Shown here one piece after another: positions 17,196-24,679 of a stretch of DNA of 32,205 bases. Within the stretch, counting starts at the first letter, position 1; every line of letters begins with the position of its first letter. Below the pieces are notes generated by a model that did not search any database, had not been told where the DNA came from, and worked only from the letters and a program-made list of their open reading frames with translations. This stretch comes from Clostridiales bacterium (lineage in GTDB: Bacteria > Bacillota > Clostridia > Oscillospirales > Oscillospiraceae): positions 1 through 32,205 of the forward strand of contig JAJQBR010000060.1 in NCBI GenBank assembly GCA_021203185.1, in the 5' to 3' direction. A program made the translations under genes and the position numbers.

Positions 17196-18068
17196 TTAGT
17201 TCAGAACACGGCCAACGATTTGCAAACCAAGCGCCGGATTGATTTCAATGGGTTCGTATTCTTTGTTGTGGGAAACCAGAAGGACTTTCGGGTATATTAC
17301 ACCATCGACCAGATAGTCATTCATCTCCTCCTCGTCAGGCATAACTTCCTGGTACTCCTTGATGTACCCACAGCCGTCGTAAATGAAAATGCCGATTTCG
17401 CCAGGATTGAGTTCCTCACATTGTTCCACCCAAACGATTTGGTTGTCCGTATAGGTTGGCATCATACTGTCTCCACTGACACGCAGGCCAAAGTCCGCCG
17501 CCTCGATGGTTGGTGAAGATGGAAATTCCTTCATCTCGAAGTTATCTTCGTCCAAAAAGTTGCCGGTGCCGGCGGACACGGGGAGCTTGCTCACCGCTTT
17601 GCTGATTTTCTGGATCTGCTCAAAATACTTTGTCGTTCTGCGGCGTTCCTTCGGCACGAACTGGCCGGACGTGATGAGTGCCTCCTTAAAGGATTGAAGG
17701 ATATTCAATCCCTTCTGGTTCAACTCCGGGGAGAAAGCAGGAGACTCCGGCACGTCTCCGAGAAAATAATTTCTTATATCTGTGATGCCGAAAATGTCGC
17801 AGAGGGCAAGCAGTTGGAGGGCGCTGGGTACCGATTCGCCCTTTTCCCACTTGCTGATGGCGGCCGGGGTGATGCTGTTTCCGTACTGGCTCAGAATTGC
17901 AGACAATTCTTTCTGGCTCACGTTCTTGCTCTTACGAGCCTCAGTCAACTTCCTGCCGATCACATTATCATTCCTCATGTCCTGGAACTGAAACGTGATG
18001 GTGCTTTTCTTCTTCCGGTCTGTAATTAAAGTGTTCATCTTAATCATTTTCGGGCTGTTGTCAGCCAT
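17196..18068 (-). CDS. XRE/S24 LexA-like repressor with self-cleavage site
   Basis: This is a phage CI-like repressor of 290 aa. A helix-turn-helix of the XRE type covers about residues 36-95, with an unusual 35-residue lysine-rich extension before it. The C-terminal S24 peptidase domain has a likely Ala166-Gly167 cleavage bond, the nucleophile Ser201 in SGDSMMP and the base Lys237 in YIKEY. RecA-stimulated self-cleavage during DNA damage is the expected trigger. It heads the operon with the Y-family polymerase and faces a divergent ImmA/IrrE gene, a pairing in which the metalloprotease inactivates the repressor in Bacillus ICEs. A near-perfect promoter precedes it, and AAGGGGGT lies seven bases before its ATG. 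Confidence 0.9.
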   Translation of the reverse strand: MADNSPKMIKMNTLITDRKKKSTITFQFQDMRNDNVIGRKLTEARKSKNVSQKELSAILSQYGNSITPAAISKWEKGESVPSALQLLALCDIFGITDIRNYFLGDVPESPAFSPELNQKGLNILQSFKEALITSGQFVPKERRRTTKYFEQIQKISKAVSKLPVSAGTGNFLDEDNFEMKEFPSSPTIEAADFGLRVSGDSMMPTYTDNQIVWVEQCEELNPGEIGIFIYDGCGYIKEYQEVMPDEEEMNDYLVDGVIYPKVLLVSHNKEYEPIEINPALGLQIVGRVLN

Positions 18069-18100
18069 AGGTCATACCCCCTTGCGGTTTTGTTATTCCC

Positions 18101-18129
18101 ATTATAAATCAAACTTAATTCTATGTCAA
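18101..18129 (-). promoter_or_regulatory. Consensus sigma-A promoter of the S24 repressor operon
   Basis: The minus strand reads TTGACA (18124-18129), 17 bases, TATAAT (18101-18106). Both hexamers are perfect. The transcript would start about 25 bases before the repressor ATG. Confidence 0.88.
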
Positions 18130-18161
18130 CGAAAATAAAAGAATCTAGTTCGATTTTCTTC

Positions 18162-18190
18162 TTGACAACGTCCATGACAGTGATTATACT
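18162..18190 (+). promoter_or_regulatory. Sigma-A promoter of the ImmA/IrrE gene
   Basis: TTGACA (18162-18167), 17 bases, TATACT (18185-18190) on the plus strand. It is divergent from the repressor promoter, and the 32 bases between the two -35 boxes contain an imperfect dyad AATC-6-GATT at 18142-18155 that could be the shared operator. The transcript leader is about 145 bases long and no open frame is apparent in it. Confidence 0.8.
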
Positions 18191-18341
18191 GTTCATCACG
18201 ACCAGCGGGGAGGGTGTGGATCATATCCCTGCAACAGCATCCTGCTTCACGGGGAGGTAAAAAAGTATACGGCGGAGGTTTCGCATCTGGATGTGAAGCA
18301 GATGGTGGAACATCCGTAACCGCAGTCGAGGAGGGAAAAGT

Positions 18342-19076
18342 ATGATTTTATCACATAGCGACATCGAAAATATAGCCGCAGCCGTAACCTGGGATTTTGA
18401 CCGGTTCTTTTTCGGTGCAGATGACAGGGAGAAACGACAATATGTTCAACCAACTCCGATTGACCAGTTGGCCAAAGAATACCTCAACCTCAACGTGACC
18501 TTTGCAAATCTGTCACAGGACGGGAGTATTCTGGGGCTGACCACCTATGCTGACACACAATTTGAGATCATACAGAACGGTTGCTCACGCATTCTGCCAC
18601 TGAAACGCAACCAAATCGTCCTTGATTCGAGCTTTATTCAACCAGGTAACGTCCGAAGAATGTGCGGGCGACGCAGATTTACTCTTGCTCATGAATGTGC
18701 GCACCAGATTTTATTCCAGCTTGAAAAAGACGAGAGTAAACCGGCCCACAGACGGGCCTATGCTGAACGCAGAGTGCATACGCCAAGAACGCTGAAAACC
18801 CATGAAGATTGGAACGAGTGGCAGGCAAACGTCTTGGGTGCGGCTATCCTTATGCCCCGCGCAGAAGTGGAACGAGCCATGTGGAGTCTGACACTTCATC
18901 AGCCACTGACAAGTTATGGAGGCTATTTCTTCGGTGATGACCAGTTCCTTCTCAAGGAGTTTTGCTCCACCTTTGGAGTCTCAAAAACTGCGGCAAGCAT
19001 CCGTTTAGAGCATCTGGGGTATTTGGAGAGACGGTCCATCTGGGAATATCAAGATCCGCTGGAGGTGGTGATGTAA
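18342..19076 (+). CDS. ImmA/IrrE family metallo-endopeptidase
   Basis: This 244-aa zinc protease family cleaves phage-type or ICE repressors (ImmA) or regulators of the DNA damage response (IrrE). The zinc motif is LAHECAHQIL (His117, Glu118, His121). The third ligand is probably Glu159 in EWQANVLGAAILMP, the usual family signature. The C-terminal part has a helical region around TFGVSKTAASIRLEHLGYL, typical of the family. GAGGAGGG precedes the ATG. Its divergent position opposite the S24 repressor gives an obvious substrate, but cleavage is inferred from the ImmA-ImmR precedent. Confidence 0.92.
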   Translation: MILSHSDIENIAAAVTWDFDRFFFGADDREKRQYVQPTPIDQLAKEYLNLNVTFANLSQDGSILGLTTYADTQFEIIQNGCSRILPLKRNQIVLDSSFIQPGNVRRMCGRRRFTLAHECAHQILFQLEKDESKPAHRRAYAERRVHTPRTLKTHEDWNEWQANVLGAAILMPRAEVERAMWSLTLHQPLTSYGGYFFGDDQFLLKEFCSTFGVSKTAASIRLEHLGYLERRSIWEYQDPLEVVM

Positions 19077-19078
19077 CC

Positions 19079-19348
19079 ATGAGCCGACCGATCCGAATTT
19101 CGGAGCCTTCTGATGAGATGATGGGCAAGATCGTTCGAGCAAGGGAGGCGATTGCAGAGCAGGAACCCAGGACAATTCGATGTCCGTACTGTCATCACAG
19201 CTCAATCGTGGTTTTTGGTGACACCAGGGGCCATGTTCAGGCAAAATGTAAGGTTTGTGGTAAGGAAACCGTTTTCGATGTTTTGGAAATGCGCAGAGTA
19301 CGGCGACCAAAAGCGTACCGCTCTCCACTCCCCGAACAAAGTAAGTAA
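19079..19348 (+). CDS. Small zinc-ribbon protein
   Basis: This 89-aa protein carries CPYC (Cys35, Cys38) and CKVC (Cys57, Cys60), a four-cysteine zinc ribbon, flanked by a basic tail with RRVRRPK. It starts three bases after the ImmA/IrrE stop, with GGAGGTGGTG upstream inside that gene, so the two are translated from one message. Zinc ribbons of this kind bind nucleic acid or protein, and no more specific role can be given. Confidence 0.75.
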   Translation: MSRPIRISEPSDEMMGKIVRAREAIAEQEPRTIRCPYCHHSSIVVFGDTRGHVQAKCKVCGKETVFDVLEMRRVRRPKAYRSPLPEQSK

Positions 19349-19420
19349 AATCACTCAATTACACAACAGAATAATTCATAGCTGTGCTGTGGAGCCGCCT
19401 GATGGTGAAGTCTTCCTAAT

Positions 19421-19498
19421 GCCGCATGATTACAAAAATTCTTATTTATGGAATTTTTGTTTCTTCGGTATAGGATTTTGTTCTCACCGTCATGCGGC
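19421..19498 (+). repeat. Nested inverted repeats before the XRE gene
   Basis: An outer pair GCCGCATGA (19421-19429) and TCATGCGGC (19490-19498) encloses a perfect nine-base stem CAAAAATTC / GAATTTTTG (19433-19459). It ends 47 bases before the XRE start. A further hairpin CTGCTC-4-GAGCAG (19514-19529) abuts the ribosome binding site. The inner stem followed by TTTCTT could end the upstream transcript. The nested form could also be a leader fold or small palindromic element. Confidence 0.5.
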
Positions 19499-19545
19499 TC
19501 TTCTCCTTTTCTCCTGCTCTGCGGAGCAGCGGAAAGGAAAACACT

Positions 19546-19836
19546 ATGTATTTCAACGCAAAAGAATTTGGCAAGAGGCTTCAGAGCGCAAGGAAAATGC
19601 GGGGCCTTACGCAGGTGGAACTGGCTGAGCGGCTGGGACTGTCCAGCAGCCAGCATATAAGTAAGATTGAGCGGGGTGAAAAAACGTGTTCTATCGACCT
19701 CTTGGTAGAACTGTCCTGTGTGCTTCATGTAAGTACTGAATATCTACTGAAGGGTGTGGATGCTGACCGGGAGCAGGTGAAAAACGAATTACAGTCGATT
19801 GTTACGCAACTGACAAGAATTACAAAGGAACTCTGA
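19546..19836 (+). CDS. XRE-family transcriptional regulator
   Basis: The 96-aa protein is almost entirely a lambda-repressor-like helix-turn-helix: FGKRLQSARKMRGLTQVELAERLGLSS, then QHISKIERGEKTCSIDLLVELSCVLHVSTEYLL. A short helical tail (about residues 71-96) may dimerise. The ATG at 19546 is used, with GGAAAGG nine bases upstream; an in-frame ATG at 19492 lies inside the hairpins and is unlikely. Two GTAC-centred dyads begin four bases after its stop, so it probably controls the next operon and perhaps itself. Confidence 0.88.
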   Translation: MYFNAKEFGKRLQSARKMRGLTQVELAERLGLSSSQHISKIERGEKTCSIDLLVELSCVLHVSTEYLLKGVDADREQVKNELQSIVTQLTRITKEL

Positions 19837-19839
19837 AAA

Positions 19840-19878
19840 GTAGTACCACGAGTACTACCTGATTAGTACCACTGGTAC
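19840..19878. promoter_or_regulatory. Tandem GTAC dyads, likely operators
   Basis: GTAGTAC-5-GTACTAC lies at 19840-19858, and GTACCA-C-TGGTAC at 19866-19878. Both begin with TAGTACCAC, and their starts are 23 bases apart, about two helical turns. A third looser GTAC dyad is at 19962-19973. A TACAAT -10 candidate at 19903-19908 has no good -35, which would fit activation by a bound regulator. The adjacent XRE protein is the natural candidate. Confidence 0.6.
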
Positions 19879-19914
19879 CAATACAAAGCAAAACTTCTCT
19901 GCTACAATTTACTT

Positions 19915-20300
19915 GTGCCAAACAAAAAAGGCACAACCTGCACCTTTCCAACTGAAAATCAGTACACAGGTACGTTCCTGCTGTGACGAGCCACATCAGC
20001 GGTACGCCGTGACCCGGATTCTATCCGGCAGCGATTCCTACCGTCTGTGACAGTCGCTTCGCAACCGACTCGGCCATGACCCGCAGCAGGGATAATGATA
20101 CTTCTGCCCAGCCACAGCCCTGGCCCGACAGCCGGGATCAAGCAATGGGGGCAGCTCAATGAGGAGGGGTGAAGCCCATGGAGCTGAGCGAACAGCCGCC
20201 TGTGTTACTCCCGCAGGCTCTGGGATGTCGAGGACGAATAAGAGTTCATCATAAAAATTGGGAGGACTGCTGCACCGAGGCGGTCTGGCAGTCCTCTTTT
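19915..20300 (+). ncRNA. Structured leader region before the ParB-like gene
   Basis: This 386-base stretch has no convincing gene and many helices: GTGCC-10-GGCAC (19915-19934), CGGTA/TACCG enclosing CCGGAT-3-ATCCGG (20014-20028), CCCG-5-CGGG near 20124, and CAGCTC/GAGCTG (20152-20157 with 20181-20186). It ends in an intrinsic terminator just before the ParB-like gene. The layout suits a cis-acting RNA that controls read-through. A 31-codon open frame starts at ATG 20159 and could be a leader peptide. I do not recognise the RNA class. Confidence 0.45.
20262..20300 (+). terminator. Intrinsic terminator upstream of the ParB-like gene
   Basis: GAGGACTGC (20262-20270) pairs with GCAGTCCTC (20288-20296) and is followed by TTTT. 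It lies about 45 bases upstream of the ParB-like start, in a position suited to attenuation. Confidence 0.8.
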
Positions 20301-20344
20301 ACATCGGGAACCGATGAATCATAAACAGAAACGAGATGAGAAAA

Positions 20345-21306
20345 ATGTTGAAAATCGACCCGGAATTTGCCGACCAGATTCCGCCTCTCACCGAGGAGGA
20401 GTTTCGGCAACTGGAGGCCAACATTCTGAGCGACGGCGAGGTCATCAACCCCATCATCGTCTGGGACGGCGTGATTGTGGACGACCACAACCGCTTTCGC
20501 GTTCTGGAACAGCACCCGGAGGTGCCGTATAAGACCTTCGAGAAGCAGTTTTCGGACCGCAGCGAGGTGGTGGCCTGGATCTGTAAGAATCAGCTTGGAC
20601 GGCGGAACCTGACCCCGGAACAGAGAAAGTATCTGATCGGGAAGCAGTATGGGATGGAAAAAGCCTCTTACGGTGGTGACCGCAAAAGCCAAGAAGCAAA
20701 ATCAAGTTCCCAAAATGGGAACCTGATTTCTGACCAAAAGACCTGCGAGAAAGTTGCCAAAGAGAACCATGTGAGCAAGAACTATGTGATTCGCGCCAAT
20801 CATTATGCCAACGGTGTAGACGCCGCCGAAGAAGCTGTACCCGGCACCCGGCAGGACATCCTTTCCGGGAAATCTGCCCGGTGGATGCGGCAGTGCAGGC
20901 CGTGGCCCAGGCTCCGCCCGAAGAACGGGAGGCTCTTGCCAACCACCTTCGAGACCCGGCGGTACAACGGCGGGGCAAGCCGCGCATGGAATCCAAACGA
21001 GAAAAAGTCACGAGCGAGATTGAGGAAATCAGCCCGTCAGAACCGTTTGACTGCGAGGACGAACCTGCTCCGGTGACGAAAGTCAGCCGCAAGCAAATCA
21101 TGGAGATTTACAATAGTATGCTGAACTCGGATGGTATCACTACCGAAGACGACGTGGTGTTGGATATGCGGGATGCTGTTGAGACCATGATTTTTCGCTG
21201 GAACAAATGCCTGGAGCTGAACCCGGAAATTGCAAAAGAAACAACTTTTTGCACCCGTATCAGCCAAATAGCAAAAGAAGGTATCCATTACTTACAGAAA
21301 TTTTAG
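20345..21306 (+). pseudogene. ParB-like partition or regulator protein, frameshifted
   Basis: The N-terminal half is a ParB/Spo0J-type domain (LEANILSDGEVINPIIVWDG, then DDHNRFRVLEQH where the family usually has DGHNR), followed by a helix-turn-helix-like region with CEKVAKENHVSKNYVIRA. Near 20,874 the frame breaks. The correct C-terminus (VDAAVQAVAQAPPEEREALA to the stop at 21306) is in another frame. One extra C in the CCC at 20877-20879 restores a continuous reading frame. As read, the first frame gives a spurious arginine-rich tail ending at 21076. The ATG at 20345 is preferred, but ATG 20336 in the same frame is possible. Such proteins sit at the start of maintenance modules of gut Firmicutes elements. 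Confidence 0.75.
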
Positions 21307-21315
21307 GAGGGAAAA

Positions 21316-22095
21316 ATGAAACCTGTGGAATGTCCGTATGAGATCATGCTGCTGAACTCTCAGCAGCTGATTATCCCGAAGGATTATCAGCGCCAGCTGC
21401 GGCCCAGGCGCGTGGACGCCATCGTCTCCGACTTCGATGAGCGCATCGCCAACGAGCCGAAGGTGAGCTGCCGCAACGGACGCTACTATGTGTTCGACGG
21501 CCAGCACACCATCGATGCCCGCGTCGCCAAAAACGGAGGGCGTCCTTTGCCCATCCGGTGCAAGGTTTATTACGGCATGACGGAGCGCGATGAAGCGCTG
21601 CTATTTGCAAAGCAGACCGGCGCTTCTGCCCGGCTGACCCCCGGCGAGAAAATTCGCGCCAATCTCTTCGGCGGCGAGGAAGTGGAGATGTGGTTTCTCC
21701 GTGTCAACGAGAGCTTGGGCCTGACGCTGGACTACGACCAGAAGCCCGGCTACAAGCGGATTGCCTGTATCAAGACGGCGTTTGAGGAGTTCCAGACCAT
21801 CGGCGAGGACAAGTACAAGGAGGCCCTGGGACTGTTGCTGGCGGCGTGGAACGGCGACCCGGATTCCCTGCGGGCGGCGAATATCAGAGGGATGTGCCGC
21901 TTCGTGGCGCTGTATCACGGCGAGTATAACCCCAAGCGCATGGTGACGCAGCTCCGCAAGGTGGACCCGCTGACCATCTACCGGGAGGGCCGGGCCATCG
22001 GCAGCAGCCTGACCGGATACAAAAAGTATCTCTATCAGGTCTATCGCATTTACAACGGAAACAGTAAAAAGTATGCGCTGCCCTTGAAGTTCTGA
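21316..22095 (+). CDS. DUF6551-like ParB-domain protein
   Basis: This 259-aa protein has a ParB-type N-terminal fold: YQRQLRPRRVDAIVSDFDERI, then YYVFDGQHTIDARVAKNGG, where DGQHT replaces the ParB DGHR-type motif. It continues with LLFAKQTGASARLTPGEKIRANLFGG and a helical C-terminal half. It matches what I recall as DUF6551, widespread in mobile elements of Clostridia. AGGAGGG stands before the ATG, nine bases after the preceding ParB-like gene, so the two are co-transcribed. A role in element maintenance or gene control is inferred. Catalytic residues of ParB CTPases cannot be asserted. Confidence 0.78.
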   Translation: MKPVECPYEIMLLNSQQLIIPKDYQRQLRPRRVDAIVSDFDERIANEPKVSCRNGRYYVFDGQHTIDARVAKNGGRPLPIRCKVYYGMTERDEALLFAKQTGASARLTPGEKIRANLFGGEEVEMWFLRVNESLGLTLDYDQKPGYKRIACIKTAFEEFQTIGEDKYKEALGLLLAAWNGDPDSLRAANIRGMCRFVALYHGEYNPKRMVTQLRKVDPLTIYREGRAIGSSLTGYKKYLYQVYRIYNGNSKKYALPLKF

Positions 22096-22106
22096 GGTGT
22101 CCTGCC

Positions 22107-22535
22107 ATGAGAGAAAATTGGGTATACCGCCGCGGCGACGTGTACCTGGCCGACTGCGGCAAATGGCGCGGCTCCATACAGGGCGGCATCCGCCCTGTTG
22201 TGGTCATGCAGAACAACACCGGCAACCGGCACAGCCCCACGCTCAGTGTGGTCAAGCTGACCTCGAAGGTGAACAAGAAACCCAACCAGCCCACCCACTA
22301 TATGCTGGAAAATATCAGGGGTATCCCATACCCCTCGCAGGTTTTGGCAGAGCAGCCGGATACCATCAACAAGTCGGATATTATCCGCTATATGGCGCAT
22401 CTGTCGGAGAAACATATGGCGGAGATCAGCCGGTGTCTGGAGGTGGAACTGGGGCTGGATACGGAACACGAACCGCCTTTCTCCCAGTGCGTGAGAAACT
22501 GCGCCCATCAGACAGAGAAGCCTGACAGTGTATAA
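22107..22535 (+). CDS. MazF/PemK-family endoribonuclease toxin
   Basis: MazF-type toxins cut mRNA at short sequences. The 142-aa protein opens with the family signature RRGDVYLADCG, continues with IRPVVVMQNN and SPTLSVVKLTSK, and ends with a helical tail from about residue 110. The ATG at 22107 follows TGAGGTG inside the end of the previous gene, 11 bases after its stop. A MazE-type antitoxin is not seen on either side, so this is an orphan toxin, or it is controlled by an unrecognised partner. Loss of the operon would then not obviously be toxic. Confidence 0.9.
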   Translation: MRENWVYRRGDVYLADCGKWRGSIQGGIRPVVVMQNNTGNRHSPTLSVVKLTSKVNKKPNQPTHYMLENIRGIPYPSQVLAEQPDTINKSDIIRYMAHLSEKHMAEISRCLEVELGLDTEHEPPFSQCVRNCAHQTEKPDSV

Positions 22536-22590
22536 ACGTTTGGAGGAGTGCCAATACTAAGCCAAAATCAGCCAAAAGAAAGGACACGCT

Positions 22591-22752
22591 ATGATTATCG
22601 CGGAAATGCAGACCGAAGCCGCCACCGTTCGGATTCACGACGAATTTTTTACCGGTGTTTCCCAGGGGAGCCTGGAGCACATCAGTCAAATCATCACCAA
22701 CTCCTACAAGAGAAGGAACGCTGAAAAAGAAAAAGCCCCCAAACAGGAGTGA
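22591..22752 (+). CDS. Small 53-aa protein before the recombinase
   Basis: The ATG at 22591 follows AAAGGA, and the product has a basic end (SYKRRNAEKEKA). Short genes of this kind (TnpW-like in loose annotation) commonly lie just before the large serine recombinase of Tn4451-type elements. That parallel is by position and size rather than clear sequence identity. Function is unknown. Confidence 0.55.
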   Translation: MIIAEMQTEAATVRIHDEFFTGVSQGSLEHISQIITNSYKRRNAEKEKAPKQE

Positions 22753-22859
22753 AACGTATGCCGCAGTACCGACTGCGGCATATTACATAATTTGGAGCGT
22801 CCCGCACCGTTGACGCTGCGCTGAACCGCAACTATAATAGAGCCAGAAAGGAGACCCCT

Positions 22860-23258
22860 ATGAAGCAGTACGTCAAGTACCTTCGTAAGTCACGTTTTGA
22901 CCGGGATTATGCGGAACTCAGTATTGAGGAAACACTGAAAAGACATGAAGCAATTTTGGACAAGATGGCGAACGACAGAGGGTATTGTATTGCAAAAACC
23001 TATTATGAGGTCGTTTCTGGCGAATCTATCGCGGCTAGACCGGAGATTCAAAAAATGCTGGAGGAGGTGAGTGCCGGGCTGTACGCCGGGGTCCTGGTGG
23101 TTGACGTGGAACGTCTGGCCAGAGGCAACGGCGCAGATCAGGCATACATCAGCCAGGTGTTCCAGTTCTCTGGCACAAAGATCATCTTCGTCCTCCGCAC
23201 CTGGCTGAAAGGCTGTCGAATCAAGCTCAACACGGCAGGCTATGCGGACGACATCTAA
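22860..23258 (+). pseudogene. Large serine recombinase, truncated after the catalytic domain
   Basis: The first 110 residues are a serine recombinase catalytic domain: YVKYLRKSR with the nucleophile Ser near residue 11, then ARPEIQKMLEEV and VVDVERLARGNGADQAYISQVFQFSGTKII. Normal family members continue with a further 350 or more residues of recombinase and zinc-ribbon domains. Here the frame changes into unrelated sequence after about position 23,190 and stops at 23258. The DNA-binding part is missing, so excision by this protein is not expected. AGAAAGGAG precedes the ATG. The truncation sits at the junction with chromosomal DNA, which suggests a deletion at the element end. Confidence 0.85.
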
Positions 23259-23286
23259 AAGAGGCCAGTAAAAATAGAACAGGAGC

Positions 23287-23322
23287 GGAAAAAGCGTACC
23301 GGATACCCCGACACGCTTTTCC
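23287..23322. terminator. Hairpin terminator after spoIVB
   Basis: GGAAAAAGCGT (23287-23297) and ACGCTTTTCC (23313-23322) pair with a single bulge around a 15-base loop. An outer GGAGCG/CGCTCC pair (23282-23287 with 23337-23342) extends the dyad. Read on the minus strand it ends the spoIVB transcript; on the plus strand it also has a T-run in its 3' arm. Confidence 0.65.
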
Positions 23323-23347
23323 TGACCCGATTTTCTCGCTCCGTGTG

Positions 23348-24409
23348 TTACCCGCCGCAGCCGTCCAGCATGGTTTCCGCCAGGATGCCATAGCCCCGGG
23401 TGGGGTCGTTGACGAGAACGTGTGTCACTGCTCCCACCAGCCGCCCGTCCTGCAAAATGGGCGAGCCGGACATCCCCTGGACAATGCCGCCGGTGGCTTC
23501 CAACAAGTCGGGATCTGTCACCTGGAGCAGCAGGTTCCGGGTTTCCGAGGCCGCCGCCGGATAAAGCCGCAGAATCTCCACAGAATACTCCCTGACCTCG
23601 TCTCCCTCCACGTTGCAGAGGATGCTGGCCTCGCCGGTTTGGATTTGGCTCCTCACTGCCACAGGCAGCGCTTCTCCACCCGGTTCTTCGTAGAGTTGCC
23701 CAAACACGCCGCAGTCGGTGTTTTCCGTCAGACTGCCCAGATCCTCCGTCAGGTCAAAGGTGCCGTGGAGCTGCCCTGGATGACCGCTGCTCCCCACAAC
23801 GGCGCTGGTCACAGTGGCGCTCATAATCCCGCCGGTTTTCAGCGGCATCAGCAGGCTGGTGTCCACGTCGTTGATGCCGTGGCCCAGGGCGCAGAACCGC
23901 CCGGTAGCCGGGTCATACCAGGTGACGGTGCCGATACCCGCCATGGAGTCCCGCACCCAGGCGCCCAGCTTATAGCTGCCATCGGCCAGACAGGGCGCGG
24001 CCTCCGCAATCACCTCCAGCCGCCGGCCCGATCGCAGAGCGGTGACCGCCAGCGTCTCCCCGCTCTGCTGGCGCAAAATTTCCTCCACCTCCTCGATGGT
24101 GTCCACCTGCTGGCCGTCCAGTTGGGTGATGATGTCCCCCACCTTCAAGCCGCTCTCTTTGGCTGGGGAGTAGCTGCCCTGAGCGGTGGCGATCTCCTCC
24201 AGGCCCACCACCATGACGCCATGGGAAAACAGCTTGATGCCCACCGTCTTGCCCACCGGCACCAGCATGGTCTGCTCCGCCTGCCCGGAGCATCGGACGG
24301 CACTGGCTTTCCAGCTCTGCGCAACGGCAGTGAGCAGGAGCGCCAGCGCCAGCACCATCGCCGCGCCCAGCAAAGCGGCGGTGTGTGCCGTCTGTTTCTC
24401 TTCCTTCAT
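23348..24409 (-). CDS. spoIVB: SpoIVB signalling serine peptidase
   Basis: SpoIVB is the forespore protease that triggers pro-sigma-K processing during sporulation, so the host is a spore-former. The 353-aa product from ATG 24409 (GGAGGG upstream) has one membrane segment (about residues 12-31), a PDZ domain around 80-130 (VGDIITQLDG) and the S55 peptidase domain with ALGHGI (His177) and QGMSGSPIL (Ser314). An in-frame ATG further upstream lacks a binding site. In many Firmicutes the next gene is spo0A, but here the mobile element begins instead. Confidence 0.94.
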   Translation of the reverse strand: MKEEKQTAHTAALLGAAMVLALALLLTAVAQSWKASAVRCSGQAEQTMLVPVGKTVGIKLFSHGVMVVGLEEIATAQGSYSPAKESGLKVGDIITQLDGQQVDTIEEVEEILRQQSGETLAVTALRSGRRLEVIAEAAPCLADGSYKLGAWVRDSMAGIGTVTWYDPATGRFCALGHGINDVDTSLLMPLKTGGIMSATVTSAVVGSSGHPGQLHGTFDLTEDLGSLTENTDCGVFGQLYEEPGGEALPVAVRSQIQTGEASILCNVEGDEVREYSVEILRLYPAAASETRNLLLQVTDPDLLEATGGIVQGMSGSPILQDGRLVGAVTHVLVNDPTRGYGILAETMLDGCGG

Positions 24410-24520
24410 TCTCCATCCCTCCATCAGGGGCCTTTGTTGAGGAAAAACATTCCGTTTCAGGCCATTTCTCCTCATCGCAGGCCGAATCACGCTGCCAGAT
24501 TACTATTTCTCGCGGGGACG

Positions 24521-24566
24521 AAAAAAAACGCGCCGCCGCTGCCAAAGTCGGGCAGCGTTGGGCGCG
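24521..24566 (-). terminator. Strong intrinsic terminator upstream of spoIVB with no gene before it
   Basis: On the minus strand CGCGCC/GGCGCG (24529-24534 with 24561-24566) and CGCTGCC/GGCAGCG (24537-24543 with 24551-24557) form a long stem followed by eight T residues (24521-24528). The minus strand has no gene between here and 26,200 that it would serve. It may insulate spoIVB, attenuate its leader or end an antisense RNA. Confidence 0.75.
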
Positions 24567-24679
24567 CAGACATCCGACAGAACTGCGCCGCTGTGCATGG
24601 GAGCTTTTCTTTGGAGAAATTTTCTTTTTGAAAGGGAGAAAATCCCAACAAAAAGAACATGAAATTGCCGTTTTTCCGC

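Larger units (their letters stand above)
1..23262. mobile_element. Right end of an integrated mobile element (ICE or Tn-like) carrying a defence locus
   Basis: This stretch holds cargo and maintenance genes typical of integrative elements: ParB-like proteins, XRE and S24 regulators, ImmA/IrrE, a sortase, a Y-family polymerase cassette, a MazF toxin and a restriction-type operon. It closes with a serine recombinase that keeps only its catalytic domain. Immediately to the right the sequence becomes GC-rich and carries the sporulation gene spoIVB. The element is judged to end between the recombinase remnant and the terminator at 23,287. The left end lies outside the window. No att site can be named from one end alone, and no conjugation genes are visible, so the element class is open. 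Confidence 0.6.

Noticed and set aside
18139-18155. LexA-type box between the divergent promoters
   Set aside because: GTTCG is present but the other half-site does not match CGAAC at the right spacing. It is mentioned only as a weak dyad.
19959-20159. 66-codon minus-strand frame in the leader region
   Set aside because: No binding site or family resemblance; the strand opposite has stable helices instead.
23220-23258. YADD motif in the recombinase tail, as in reverse transcriptases
   Set aside because: Only four residues match and no other RT motif is present. It is read from shifted or unrelated sequence.
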